DNA of 46,658 nucleotides. Source: Hymenoscyphus infarciens. Lineage: Eukaryota > Ascomycota > Leotiomycetes > Helotiales > Helotiaceae. This document shows, in pieces, positions 21,910-32,791 of the stretch (its first letter is position 1; every line of letters begins with the position of its first letter). Made by a program: the position numbers and the translations under genes. The notes under the pieces were generated by a model. The model was given only the letters and a program-made list of their open reading frames with translations, had not been told where the DNA came from and did no database searches. The stretch spans positions 1-46,658 of the forward strand of contig LLCB01000394.1 of assembly GCA_001414345.1 (NCBI GenBank), in the 5' to 3' direction.

Positions 21910-22445
21910 GTGTTTTAGCTTTCTCTGCCTTAGTTAGCCTAGTACTTAGAATAGAATAGGCTACTCACTTAGGTAAGAATAGGAGAGGCTAGGCTAGATT
22001 AGGATTAAGACTAGGCTAAGTTTAGTAGGCTAGGTACTCTAACTAGGATAGGAGTAGCTAGGAAAGTTCTAAAAACAGAATAGGAGTAGCTAAGTAGATA
22101 AAAAAAGAAGGCTAGGCTAGAGTAGGATTAAGAAGGTAACTCTCTAATTAGGACCTAGACTCTCTTTTCTACTTATCTTCTAAATATTAAGCGAGATTAG
22201 AGACCTAGACTCTCTTTTCTACCTACCTTCTAGGCTTTAAACGAAATTAACTAGCCTAACTCTTCCTATTCTAGCCTCTCTATTTAGTAAGAAAAGGTAA
22301 GCAAGTACTATAGAATAGAAGTAGCTAGGAAAGCTAGAATTTAAGAATAGAAGAAGGCGAGATAGCCTTAAAATAGAGATAAGAGAGAGAAGAAGCGTTA
22401 AAATAGAATAGAATAATAGATTAGGTAAGGAAACCTAAAACACTG
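21910..22445. mobile_element. 536 bp TIR element, family copy 2, inverted
   Basis: The left end GTGTTTTAGCTTTCTCTG matches the right end of copy 1. The right end, reversed, CAGTGTTTTAGGTTTCCTT matches the left end of copy 1. The perfect 10 bp target duplication is ATTATTACTA (21900-21909 and 22446-22455). Relative to copy 1 the ends differ almost only by C-to-T or G-to-A changes, so this copy is the same family, inverted and more heavily RIP-mutated, with an internal length difference. Confidence 0.8.
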
Positions 22446-22455
22446 ATTATTACTA

Positions 22456-23401
22456 GTATAAATAGATTAGATATAATATAATAGCTCTTATAAGAGCTTA
22501 ATTAGCTCTCTCTTATATAAGAATAATAATAATTATCTTCTAATATATTATCTTATATAAAACCTTTCTCTAATATATCTCTAATCTAAGTCTCTTAGTT
22601 CTATTCTCTATTCTCTCTACTCTATAGTTCTATACCTTCTTAGAGGTATTTCTACTACTTTATTAAAGATACTATTAAAGATACTTTAAATATCTATAGA
22701 TAACTAAATAGTAGAGAATCTATTTACTAGTTATAAAGATCTCTCTAGTTTTATACTCTTATTTATACTATCTAAGCCTCTCTTTATTACTATATTACTA
22801 TTACTAAGAGTTCTTTACCTCTTTTAGTATTTCTCTTAACTTAAATATATTATATACTAACTATATAGAATAACTATTATAGATAATACTTCTAATCTTA
22901 AGTTAGTATATAGCTCTTACTTTCTTAAAGTTATATATAATTTAATTCTATAATATATCTAAAGTAGAACTTATTTAATATTAGTAAAGATATAGAATTA
23001 ACTTTAAAAGCTTTTTTAATTAGTTTAGTAATTTATAGCTACTATTATTAAGTAAATAAGTTATATAAGTCTTTAATCTCTAGTATATTATTATATATAA
23101 TATAGCTTCTTTAGAAAAGATTAAAAGATATAAAAACTCTAATATTTATAAAAAGAAGTACTACTATATTGCTTTTTAACTTAAACTTAGTTTTATAAAT
23201 AGTTCTAAAGCTAGAATAGAACTACTAGAGGTTTATAGAATATACTACGTATAGATATAAATATTTATATATCTAGCTAAAAAAGATAATTATATTAAAG
23301 CTCTAAACTCTCTCTATCTTAACTTATTAAAGTCTAACTTAAATAGAGACTATTTAAGAAGAAATAAGCTAATATCTAAGAATTACTAATTTAATTCTTT
23401 T
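22456..23401. other. RIP-type AT-rich DNA
   Basis: No frame, tandem repeat or TIR could be supported. Probably an eroded transposon. Confidence 0.5.
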
Positions 23402-24158
23402 ATTATAGAAAAAGAGAGGTCTTACGTAACCCCTTTTTCTTATATATATAGTAGAGTTTTTACCTCTGAATATAAGGCTTCTTAGAGCGTTTTTAACCTA
23501 AAAATACGTTATTATTATAAGCCCGGTTTATACTTATAGTATATTCTATAACTTTTATAACTTCTGTCTATATATATAATATTACTATATATTTAGAACG
23601 CTCTCTACTATTAGGGTTAGTATAACTAACCTCTTAATACTTATGTTTAATAAGTATTTGAAAGCCTAGTTATAAAGCTAGTATATTTTAATTAGTAGCT
23701 TACTCTCTTAAAAAGCTTATATAAAGCCTAGCTACGAAGCTAGCTACTACTACTCTTAGAGATATATAAACCGGAAGCCTAGTAGCGTATTAGCTTATCT
23801 TAAGAGGTGCTCGAAGATCGAATTTAGAAGCCTAGTACTCTACGAAGCTAGTAGTATAACGCTAACTACGAGCTACTATATCTACGAACGCTATCTACTC
23901 TTTACTAAAGATATAACTAAAGATACTAAAGGTATTAATATCTAATATTTATATATAAAAGAGATTAAGGTTTAGATATTATATATTTAGCTTTTTAGCT
24001 CTTATTATTTAGTATTAGCTATATTAGATAGAACTTAGTTATTATTATTATTAGACCTTAGTAGTTTCTAACCTTCTATATATAAATACTTATATTTAAT
24101 ATAGAAGAGAGTTAGTCTTTCCTTTTCTTTTATATTAGAGCCTAGTATTTATATATAT
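23402..24158 (+). repeat. Dispersed retroelement-like repeat, copy A
   Basis: Begins ATTATAGAAAAAGAGAGGTC and includes TTAGAGCGTTTTTAACCTAA, AGCCTAG[T/C]-rich middle segments and an end near CTAGTATTTATATATA. The same order of segments occurs at 32792-33276 plus 35709-35960, and the first 100 bp again at 33504-33605. Length and multiplicity resemble a solo LTR, but no TG...CA ends or target duplication could be defined, so the class is open. Differences between copies are largely C:G to T:A. Confidence 0.65.
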
Positions 24159-25367
24159 TATTCTACCTCGAATACACTCTTATATATCTCTTTAATAGTA
24201 GTATATATTTTATACTATTATAAAAACTCGCTTTATTATATTAAAAAGTTATTAAATAAAGCTTAACTTAGTATAAAGAACTTATAATAAGATAAGTAAT
24301 CTCTTAGAGTTATAAAAAATAATAATTTACTATAAGAATTATATAACTTTATCTTTATTTTTAATTTTATAGTTTATAAATAGTAAGACTAAGTATTATA
24401 TTAGCTCTTAGCTAGATTAACTATTTTCTACTAATAATTAATAGTATTAATAATATTACTATAATAATTATAATAGATCTTTCTATTCTACTACTAGTAA
24501 TTTTACTATCTAAGTCTAAATATATAGATATTATTCTTTTCTATACTACTACTCTCTTTAACTCTCTAATTTTCTTATACTCTACTAGTCTTAAATAAAT
24601 AACTTAAGAAATAAAACTAAATAAACACTTTAAAAAATATATCTAATATCTATTCTTCTTTACTTCTTTTATAATAATATTTATTCTTCTATAGAGAATA
24701 ATTTCTAAAACTATAATATAAGTAGCTTCTTAATTAAGTCTCTTTAGTAAATTATTATAGCTATTAATAACTAAATTCCTAGTCTTTTTCTCTAAGACGT
24801 TATATAAGTATTAAGAAATTTATTTTAAGCTATATTCTAGATATTATATTTATCTTAAACTTACTCTTATCTAGCTTTATTATAGAAACCTCTTCTATTA
24901 CTAAACTTACTCTCTACTCTCTCTACTCTCTTAACTTCTCTCTTCTTTTAAAGTAAAATATATATATATATATAATATATAAATAAATAAAAAAGAAAAT
25001 AAAAATATCTTATAACTATTATTATTAAAAACTCTATTTCTAAATAAAATCTATTAAAAACTCTTTAAAATTAAAGCTTCTAAAATCTATAACTTCTAGT
25101 AAATTAAGAATACTATCTTTTTAATTAATACTAACTCTCTTTTAACTAATATTAACTAATACTATTACTAAAAAAACTATATCTTAAGATATATTAAAAG
25201 AGAGAGAAAAAACAAATATTTATTATTCTCTAAAACTTGATTTCTAATATATATATATATAATTTAACTTTAAGCCTTTTATAATATATATATAACTCTC
25301 TCTCTCTCTCTCTCTCTCTAGAACTAAAAAATAAATATCTCGATCTAATCTAACTCGACTCGACCTC
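24159..25367. other. RIP-type AT-rich DNA with short CT and TA microsatellites
   Basis: No frames. Includes a TA-rich run at about 24958-24985 and a CT dinucleotide tract at about 25298-25320. Confidence 0.5.
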
Positions 25368-25572
25368 TCTATATATTATATCTCTACGTACTATATCTTA
25401 TATACTATATCTCTATATACTATATCTTACGTACTATATCTCTATATACTATATCTTACGTACTATATCTCTACGTATTATATCTCTATATATTATCTCT
25501 ACGTACTATATCTCTATATACTATATCTCTACGTACTATATCTCTATATATTATATCTCTACGCGTATATAT
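25368..25572. repeat. About 15 bp minisatellite (TACTATATCTCTACG-type)
   Basis: About 13 copies alternate between TACTATATCTCTACG, TACTATATCTCTATA and TACTATATCTTACG. CG/TA alternation between units again looks like C:G to T:A decay. Confidence 0.88.
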
Positions 25573-25649
25573 AACTTAAGTAGTTAAGCGTTTAAGCGAG
25601 CTGATTTTAGTCTATCTTATAACTAACTTTCTTAAATCATTTCTCAAGT

Positions 25650-25692
25650 TCTAAAAAAAAAAAATAAAAAAAAAATAAAAAAAAAAAAAAGA
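25650..25692. repeat. Poly-A tract with T interruptions
   Basis: A runs of about 10, 9 and 14 are separated by single Ts. May be a retroelement 3' tail or simple expansion. About 110 bp later (25800-25870) a second 16-17 bp minisatellite, CTATATATCTCTAAC-type, has about four copies. Confidence 0.8.
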
Positions 25693-26149
25693 TTCTATTT
25701 ATTAGTTACTAATAGAACTCTTAATCTAAGTTTTCTTTCAAGGCTTAAATTCTAGTCTATTCTAGTTTATAAGTATTTATTACTAACTTTTCTAACTCGT
25801 ATATCACTAACCTATATATCTCTAATCTATATATCTCTAACCTATATATCTCTAACCCGTATATCTCTAGCTCTACGTATATAAAAAAAGACGTTTATTT
25901 AAGCTACTAGCTTATTCTATTAAAAGCTCTCTATATTCTAAGCCTAATTCAAGTTATAAAAAAGAGAATTAAAACTTACTATTCTTCCTAAGACTGCTAT
26001 TGAAAAGTCTACGAAATCTAAGAGACTTTAATAGAGTGATTATAGTTATATATAGAAATTTAGTTTCTGAAGTTTAGATGCGGCTAGTGCCTTAAATAAG
26101 CGTCTTTTTCCTTATACGTAGAGTCTAGTACTGAGATCCGTCTCTTAAG

Positions 26150-26667
26150 CTAGCTAGCTATACACGTATACGTATATGTATTATAGAGCCAGCCCGGCTT
26201 ATCCAGGGGTAGGTGAAGGGGGGAGGGGGGAGGGAGGGTCACCTAAGCATAGCCTCTAGCCTCTTTTTGAACGAGTTTACCTTGGCTTGGATATAGAGTC
26301 CCTAGCTGTATATTGTATATATTTGGACTCCTCTGATTCAAGCGAAAAAGACAGCTTGCATAAGAATAAGGGAACAGATGGAAAAGACAGGTAATGGGGT
26401 TTGTAAAATCACGCTTTGCATTGCATTGACTATTCCAATACTAGACGTACAAATATACATCCTTCAAAAAAAGAGTCAAAGGGAAAAAACAAAAAAACCA
26501 CGGAAAGAAAAAGTCAGTGTCCTGGATTCCAAAAGGTAATCCCCCCCCCCCCCCCCAAAAGTCGTAACTCCATGTCCCTCCCTCCCTCCATCGATTCAAA
26601 AAGTCCCTCGATGCCTTCCCTCCATCAACGCCTATACCCATTTCCAAATTCCAGTCCCAGTGTGTAT
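26150..26667. other. Island edge and 3' flank with C16 homopolymer
   Basis: GC rises sharply near 26180 (GGGGGGAGGGGGGAGGGAGGG at about 26218). A run of 16 C lies at 26541-26556, about 110 bp downstream of the stop of the next gene on the minus strand, probably in its 3' UTR. No gene is called here. Confidence 0.6.
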
Positions 26668-27747
26668 TTATGCCTTCTCATCAACCGATTCATAGGTTGG
26701 TGGTGGGCCCTGCACTTTCAAGAATCCCTTGCTCTCGTCATCACAATCCTCGATGATAACAATCTCCTCCTGTTGAACTCTAGTATACTGTCCACCACGA
26801 CGGAAAAGAACCCGCCAGATAAGAACAACAAGGTTTCCAACAAGCATACCGACAAGGCTAGCCGTAATTCCGACCGCAACGCCGACGAGGATGGGGAGGA
26901 GAACGTGCATGGCGATCTTTCGAAGGAAACGACCGATATTGTGTTTATGGTGGTGATGACGGAAATGACCATGAGGGCGAGGACGACCAACATGTGGTTG
27001 TGGACGACCGTGGTCTTTTGGTGAAGATTCATCAACTGCTGTTTCTGGGCGTGCTTTGCCTCCACAACTAGCCTTGAGTTTGGAGAGTTTTGCTGCGATG
27101 ATGGCGCGCCATTTGCAGATCACGGTTGTGCATTCTTGGTCTCCGTCTGATGGGGTTGGGGTTTGGGCGGTAATGATTTCCGCGTCTCCAAGCATAAGCT
27201 TTCCACTTGGTGTTTCGAGGAGCTTGATTTCGACCGCTGGGATGCCGTTGAGGAATTTGTTGGCTACTTCAACGATTTCGATGTGGAGGGATACGAGGTC
27301 GAGTTGGTCTTGTTGAGAGTGGACTGGGTGCTTTACGCTCAGTGAGTAGCCTAGTACCGGCTCTGCGGCCATGTTCCAGTCGTCGCCGGTGTGGATGAGT
27401 TGTGGTGCTGTAAGAGGTTGCATGAAGGCCTCTGATAGAGGTTCCATGGGGTAGATGGGAACTCCATTTAGAATGAGTTTATCTGATTCCTCGCCCCGAG
27501 CGATGGAGAAGTCGAGGCGGAGGACATTCTCGGTATCGGTGTAATGGGCTTGACCTTGAAGATCGTTGAAGACTACTGGACAGCCGGGACAGCTCAAATC
27601 AAGCTCACGTCCCGAAGTTATGGCAGACTCTTCGAAAGGGAGGGCGTTGACGATTTCGGAATCGGCGGATGAGAGGGTTGGTGGGAGCAGAATGGCCTGT
27701 CCGATTTGTGCCAAAGACACGGCCGCTCCGAGCTTCGCGAAATGCAT
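26668..27747 (-). CDS. DUF7728-like secretory-pathway membrane protein with PPxY tail
   Basis: A single uninterrupted frame of 359 residues. Residues 1-18 form a signal peptide (MHFAKLGAAVSLAQIGQA). The lumenal domain starts with ILLPPTLSSADSEIVNALPF, then SCPGCPVVF (a CxxC at 53-56), LILNGVPIYP, LGYSLSVKHPV, DQLDLVSLHIEIVEV, GIPAVEIKLLETPSGKL and ECTTVICKWRAII. A His/Arg/Pro-rich linker occupies about 244-269. One long hydrophobic segment spans 281-312, then a basic cluster RVLFRRGGQ suggests the C-terminus is cytosolic. The tail ends in GPPPTYE, a PPxY motif (349-352) of the kind bound by WW domains of Nedd4/Rsp5 ubiquitin ligases. The family is widespread in ascomycetes with unknown biochemical function. 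The start is the first ATG and gives the signal peptide. The family call is from recollection of the conserved segments. Confidence 0.9.
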   Translation of the reverse strand: MHFAKLGAAVSLAQIGQAILLPPTLSSADSEIVNALPFEESAITSGRELDLSCPGCPVVFNDLQGQAHYTDTENVLRLDFSIARGEESDKLILNGVPIYPMEPLSEAFMQPLTAPQLIHTGDDWNMAAEPVLGYSLSVKHPVHSQQDQLDLVSLHIEIVEVANKFLNGIPAVEIKLLETPSGKLMLGDAEIITAQTPTPSDGDQECTTVICKWRAIIAAKLSKLKASCGGKARPETAVDESSPKDHGRPQPHVGRPRPHGHFRHHHHKHNIGRFLRKIAMHVLLPILVGVAVGITASLVGMLVGNLVVLIWRVLFRRGGQYTRVQQEEIVIIEDCDDESKGFLKVQGPPPTYESVDEKA

Positions 27748-28964
27748 GTTTGTGTAGATGGTTCTCTAAAACCGTGGGTGATGGATTCTGGGTGTAATTT
27801 GATGTTGGTGGGTGATGGTGTTTGTAGCTGTACGGGAGGTGAGTTGTTCTGGTGTTGGGATGATCTCAAGACATAAGGAGGAGAGGGGTGGCGAGGCAAA
27901 TAACCGCCCTTGCGCCTCCACGTGTTACTCAAAGCATTCGCTGAGGTGCCAAGAACTTCTTTGACAATTCGCGTTGCGACTATATCTTGGATGCGAACGC
28001 ACCACCAACAAAAGACTTTTTGTCTTTCTTGGAAGAGGTCAGAGTGGAAAGGGTTGCAGTTTCATGAACCATCGATTACACAAGTACATTTTTGCGGCGA
28101 AGAGAGCGAAGGTCGGAGGAGGTGAATTGAGGTGCAGGTTATTTACACGAGTACAGCTTGAGTAATCAAGCTGCATATGTGAGTCTCCACGTACTATGTG
28201 AGTCTCCACGTACTACGTCAGTTGGTCTTTTTATAACCAATGACTGGATCTTTCAATTAGATCTGCCTCCTCTCGAGTTTTCAACTGCAAGATCTCGTGT
28301 TGTTGTTCCAAAGCCTCAATTCATATATATAAAAATCAAAATGTTGGATATAAAATTCATAATCATAACTCGTGTCAACATCGAATGGCACTCAGCCCAG
28401 ACAGCCTCCCGGCCCTCCCCTTTTAGATCTGTCGTACTAAGGTAGTTAGTTAGTGTGGGGACAACCCGGGGCAACCTGGCTGGTAGAACAAACTAGGGGC
28501 AGACTAGGGGAACCTCGACGGCAACCGGAAGACCAACCTGAGATTCTAAGGGGGGGGGGAGAGTGCCCTGGCCTGCACCTCTCTCAACATCCTCCGAAAG
28601 ACACCGGTCGCACATACCACATATTGAATATCTGCCAGATAAAGGCGTCGCGTCGCAATTGCCATACCTCACTATCCCCCTCTACTTGCAATTGCTACGC
28701 ATCGTAGCATATAGGCCATGACTGAGCAGGCCACAGGGTGAATTTATGTACGAGTATCATTTTTCTAAGCCAAAAAGATGGGCGTGGGGTCCCCCAATGT
28801 TCAATTTTGGGTTGACGGCTGGTGCAGGTGGTTGACGGGACGGGGCACTATCGTGAGGTTCCATGTTGGTCGTCGGTCCAGGTGGATCAACCAATGCCAC
28901 AGGACGTCGTGACGTCGGGAGCTTCCCCCCAAGCTAAACCCCAAGTCAAGGGGTCTTCTTAGCT
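27748..28964. promoter_or_regulatory. Divergent intergenic region
   Basis: About 1.2 kb between the start of the minus-strand membrane-protein gene and the leader of the plus-strand dehydrogenase. It contains the 19 bp duplication, a GT-AC rich patch at 28440-28560 with G9, and no believable coding exon. Frames of 60-95 codons here show no protein-like pattern. Confidence 0.45.
28175..28213. repeat. Tandem 19 bp duplication
   Basis: ATGTGAGTCTCCACGTACT occurs twice back to back (second copy with a short variable end) in the divergent region between the membrane-protein gene and the dehydrogenase gene. Contains CACGTA-like sites; a regulatory role is possible but unproven. Confidence 0.8.
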
Positions 28965-29249
28965 GAGCAGAGAGAGAAGGGGAGAAGAAGAAGAAGAAGA
29001 AAAAAACACCACAAAACCCCTTTCAACCTCCATCAATTCCTTCCTCGTACCAATCCATTCCTCTCTTCCATCTCCCAAATCTTTTCTTCAATTAAGAAGA
29101 AAAACAGCGCTGCGTGTGCAGGATTCTACAGAAACACGCCCCTTCCTGAATAAGCTTCAGACTCTTTCTCTAGTACCTCTGGTTTCATTCCTCTTTACTT
29201 TTTTTCTTCTACCCTCCTCCCTCACCCATCAACAAAGCAACCACACACC
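28965..29249 (+). promoter_or_regulatory. Probable core promoter and 5' leader of the dehydrogenase gene
   Basis: A GA-rich block with (GAA)n at 28970-29005 is followed by a CT-rich stretch (29020-29080 and 29160-29225) up to CACACACCATG at the start codon. Pyrimidine-rich leaders just before the start are common in filamentous-fungus genes. Inferred from composition only. Confidence 0.45.
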
Positions 29250-30530
29250 ATGTTCCGAACTCAATTACTTCGTCAAACTGCTCGCGCAGCACGAGCAACT
29301 CCCTCCCTCTCCTCTCGCACCACATCTCCCGCCGTCCAACGCTCCTTCCAATCCAGCTCGCTGCTCCGAAAAGACGTCAAGGTCGACGAGGAACATGAGG
29401 GCTCATTCGCGCGTACCGATTCCTCGGTGCAAGTCGAGTACCCAGCAGAGCGAGATCTCCCCTCCAGTACACCCGTCCAAGGTAGAGGAGGATTGCACTT
29501 CAAGCGTACGCTGGCCTCGTTCTCGCTCGAGGGAAGAGTCGGTGTGGTGACCGGAGGTGCCAGAGGATTGGGACTTGTGATGAGTCAAGCCATGGTGATT
29601 AGTGGTGCCGATGTTGCCATTGTGGATTTGAACAGTACGTTTATTCTATTGTCTCTGCTAATGGTTGCCGATGCTAATTTCGGATACTAGAGGAGGAAGC
29701 TCAGAAGCAAGCCGAGGAGTTGATGGCATCTTTCCGAAGAGAAAACCCTGGTGCAGAGCAGTATGCAAACCCTCCATTCACTCAAATCCCATCCGCTAAC
29801 CCCATGAACAGAGTTCCCAAAGTTACAGCTCACTACGCCGATGTCTCCTCCCCCGAGTCCGTCGACGCCGCAATCGCAGAGGTCATCCAACAACATGGCA
29901 AGATTGACAACCTGGTCACCTCTGCCGGATTCACCGAGAACTTCGAAGCCATCAACTACCCAATCGATCGTGTACGAAAGCTCTGGGGCGTCAACGTCGA
30001 TGGAACATATCTCTTCGCAATCGCCGTTGCAAAGCACTTGATGGAGCGAAAGGCAAATGGCAGTATCGTCTTCATTGGTAGCATGTCGGGAGCCATTGTC
30101 AATGTACCTCAACCACAAGCTCCTTACAATGCTGCCAAGGCAGCTGTTAGACATTTGGCTTCCAGTTTGGCTGTTGAGTGGGCTCATGCTGGTATTCGTG
30201 TCAACTGTATCTCCCCAGGTTACATGCTTACTGCATTGTAAGTTTTATCCAATTCCTCGATTGACAGGATACTAATAATATATCAGAACCAAGAAGATCC
30301 TCGATGAAAACCCAGATCTCAAGAAGCAATGGACTTCCCTCATTCCTCAAGGAAAGATGGGTCAACCAGAGGACTTGATGGGAGCCGTCACCTATCTCTG
30401 TTCCGATGCCTCAAACTATGTTACTGGTAAGTTCCTCTTTACACCTCCCCTCCCTTCCCATCACAGCATTTCTAAAATATCAAAAACAGGTGCCGATCTC
30501 CGCGTCGATGGCGGTTACACCGTCACATAA
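29250..30530 (+). CDS. Short-chain dehydrogenase/reductase, sugar-alcohol type, mitochondrial presequence
   Basis: Five exons: 29250-29634, 29691-29760, 29812-30237, 30287-30426 and 30490-30530, giving 353 residues. Introns are 56, 51, 49 and 63 bp with GT/AG ends and CTAA(C/T) branch sites. The 51 bp intron (29761-29811: GTATGC donor, CGCTAAC, ACAG) is in frame and stop-free; keeping it would add 17 residues between two well-conserved segments, so splicing is preferred. Residues 1-40 are Arg/Ser-rich and lack acidic residues, like a mitochondrial presequence. The catalytic domain has TGGARGLG (101-108, cofactor loop), SAGFTENF, GVNVDGTY (structural Asn), GSMSG (catalytic Ser), YNAAK (Tyr257 and Lys261) and C-terminal ADLRVDGGYT. 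It resembles D-arabinitol 2-dehydrogenase and related polyol/ketose reductases using NAD(P)H; the exact substrate is inferred. Confidence 0.93.
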
Positions 30531-31080
30531 ATGAACTCATGTCGACAATTCCTTTACATTGTACGATGGGAGTGCTGGGGATGGGGAGTTGGCGCGAGCC
30601 GTGTAGAAATTCATAGATGTTGTTACTAGATCGACCCTCAGGTTGGGGGAGGGGGGTACCATGGCTCTTTTCTTTTCTCGCTAGCGGGAGAATCTGTCGT
30701 ATCAAGCGGCCCTTTTTACGTATTGGGGATGGGGATCTTTTGCCAGTACAATTTTTGCAACACCAGCTAAAGTACGCAAGAAGTCGAGATCCAAAAGACA
30801 CAAGATACACTAATCACAAATGTTTTTTTTTTTCCTTTTCCTTCAAAAGTTACTGCTACTGCTCTAGATATTTCTCATACTTTGCAAATGTGCAAGATCA
30901 ATTGAACTCTTGTTTTTGCTATATACTCGGGGGTGTGTTTTTTTTTATAAAAGTGACTAGTGAGTGAGTAATTGAGTGAGCGTAATTTTGTTGTTCGGGT
31001 CTTCTTCGCTCCCCGACCTCAATCAATTCGGGAGAACAGATCGTAAGCTATAAGTGAACGTTTTCCTTGAAAAATTAGGC
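30531..31080. other. 3' flank of the dehydrogenase gene
   Basis: Contains the likely 3' UTR with T-rich tracts at about 30826-30838 and 30938-30947. No frame has protein-like features; GC falls steeply after about 31080. Confidence 0.5.
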
Positions 31081-31140
31081 GTCTTTAGAGAGTTATAAAA
31101 TGTGTAAAATATGTAAGAGTTAATAATACTATTACTTTTA

Positions 31141-31322
31141 CTCTTCTTTGCTTGCTTTACTTTGCTTTACTTTACTTTGCTTTACCTTACTTTGCTTTAC
31201 TTTACTATAATAACTTTACTAGAAAAATTTAATTTTACTAGAATCACTTTAGAACTCTCTCTAGTTATCTAGTTATCTAGTTATTTAGTTATCTAGTTTT
31301 CTAGTTATCTAGTTATCTAATA
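31141..31322. repeat. Two short minisatellites at the island edge
   Basis: At 31141-31207, mixed TTTAC/TTTGC pentamers. At 31260-31322, about eight copies of the 8 bp unit TAGTTATC with single-base variants. They mark the boundary where the AT-rich block begins. Confidence 0.88.
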
Positions 31323-32791
31323 TACTTATACTTATACTACTAGTTAGCTTTAGAGATTTATATATTTAGGATTTATTAAGTAAAGTAAGTAAAGAGAGTA
31401 ACTAATTATATAATTAAGTAAAAAGTCGATTTATTTAAAGTTTTAAAATACCTAGCGAACTAATTCTACGAGTTAGTTATAGCGATCTTAAAAGCATTAT
31501 AATCTTAAAACTAGTATCTTATACTCTAAAATATAGAATTAATTAAATACTAAGTCTAATTTAGTAGTTTTTACATATATAGATAGGATTATATTAACTT
31601 AATAAAAGGCTCTATAATATCTAATTTATTAAAGATAATCTCTATATTATTTTATAATTAATTAGATTATAATTATAAGCTTTTAAAAAGAGTCTTAGTA
31701 AGTCTTAGTAGGCTACTCTACTGAAATAGTAAGTGATTTAGCGTATAAGGTTATACTTTTACTAGTATAATCTTAAGCTAAATTAATATACTATAAGCTA
31801 AAAAGTTACTTATAAAAAGAGAGAAGAAGAGAGAATTAGAATTAGTATAAAAGTTATACTAGATCTCTAAATACTTAGAATTCGAGTACTAAGATATAAA
31901 AGAATATATTTCTAAAGCTTTATATATCTACTATAGTTCTAAAAAGACTAACTTTAGAATTACTACTACTACTAAATATAATATTCTATATAATATACTT
32001 TATAATTAGTATAAAAGTAGTAAAAGTATAATAGATAATAGAGATAGAAATAAAAGATTAAATAAAAGATAAGAGACTATTTTAATTAACTATATTAATA
32101 ATATATAAGCTAGATATTTCTCTCTTAATTATTAGTTTAGTACTAATATAGTAGTAACTATTTTTAAAGTTCTAGATAAAGTGAAGAAACGTTTAAGCTA
32201 TAACTAGGTAAATAAATAGCTAAAAGATTAGTAGAAAAAGAGTAGATATTATATATTAGAGATAAAGTTAATAAACTAGAAGAGAAGAGAGATATTAAAT
32301 TTAGATAATATAATAACCTATTTTAAGAGATTATAAAAGGTTATCTAGAATAAAGGTATTTTATTATATAATATATAGAGTATTAATAAAACAGGTTTTA
32401 ATAAATAGTATATAAAGAGTACTATAGTAGTAATAAGTAAGAATTATAGAGAGATATAAGTAGTTAATAAATTAAAGAATATTTACTAACTATATTCCTA
32501 GATTTATATTAACGATCTTATAAATAGAGAGTTAGTCTTAGTTCTTAAAACTCTTAATACTATAGATAATATAATTAATACTTTTTTAATTATATTAGAG
32601 AAGATATATCTAAGTAAACACTTTAGTAATACTCTACTAAAGAATACTAAAATTAGCTTTACTAATAATAAATACACTTCTAATAATCTTATATATAATT
32701 ATCTTAAGTACTTTTATTATTAAACTTATAAGTTCTAAAGAGATAATAAACGCCTTCTTTTATTTAATAGTTATAGAAGCTATATAATATT
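31323..32791. other. RIP-type AT-rich DNA
   Basis: No frames and no definable ends. Probably eroded transposon sequence. Confidence 0.5.

Noticed and set aside
29761..29811. 17-residue insertion in the SDR protein
   Set aside because: Explained better as a short intron with complete splice signals.
29687..30187. 166-codon minus-strand frame inside the dehydrogenase gene
   Set aside because: Antisense shadow of a strongly conserved SDR exon.
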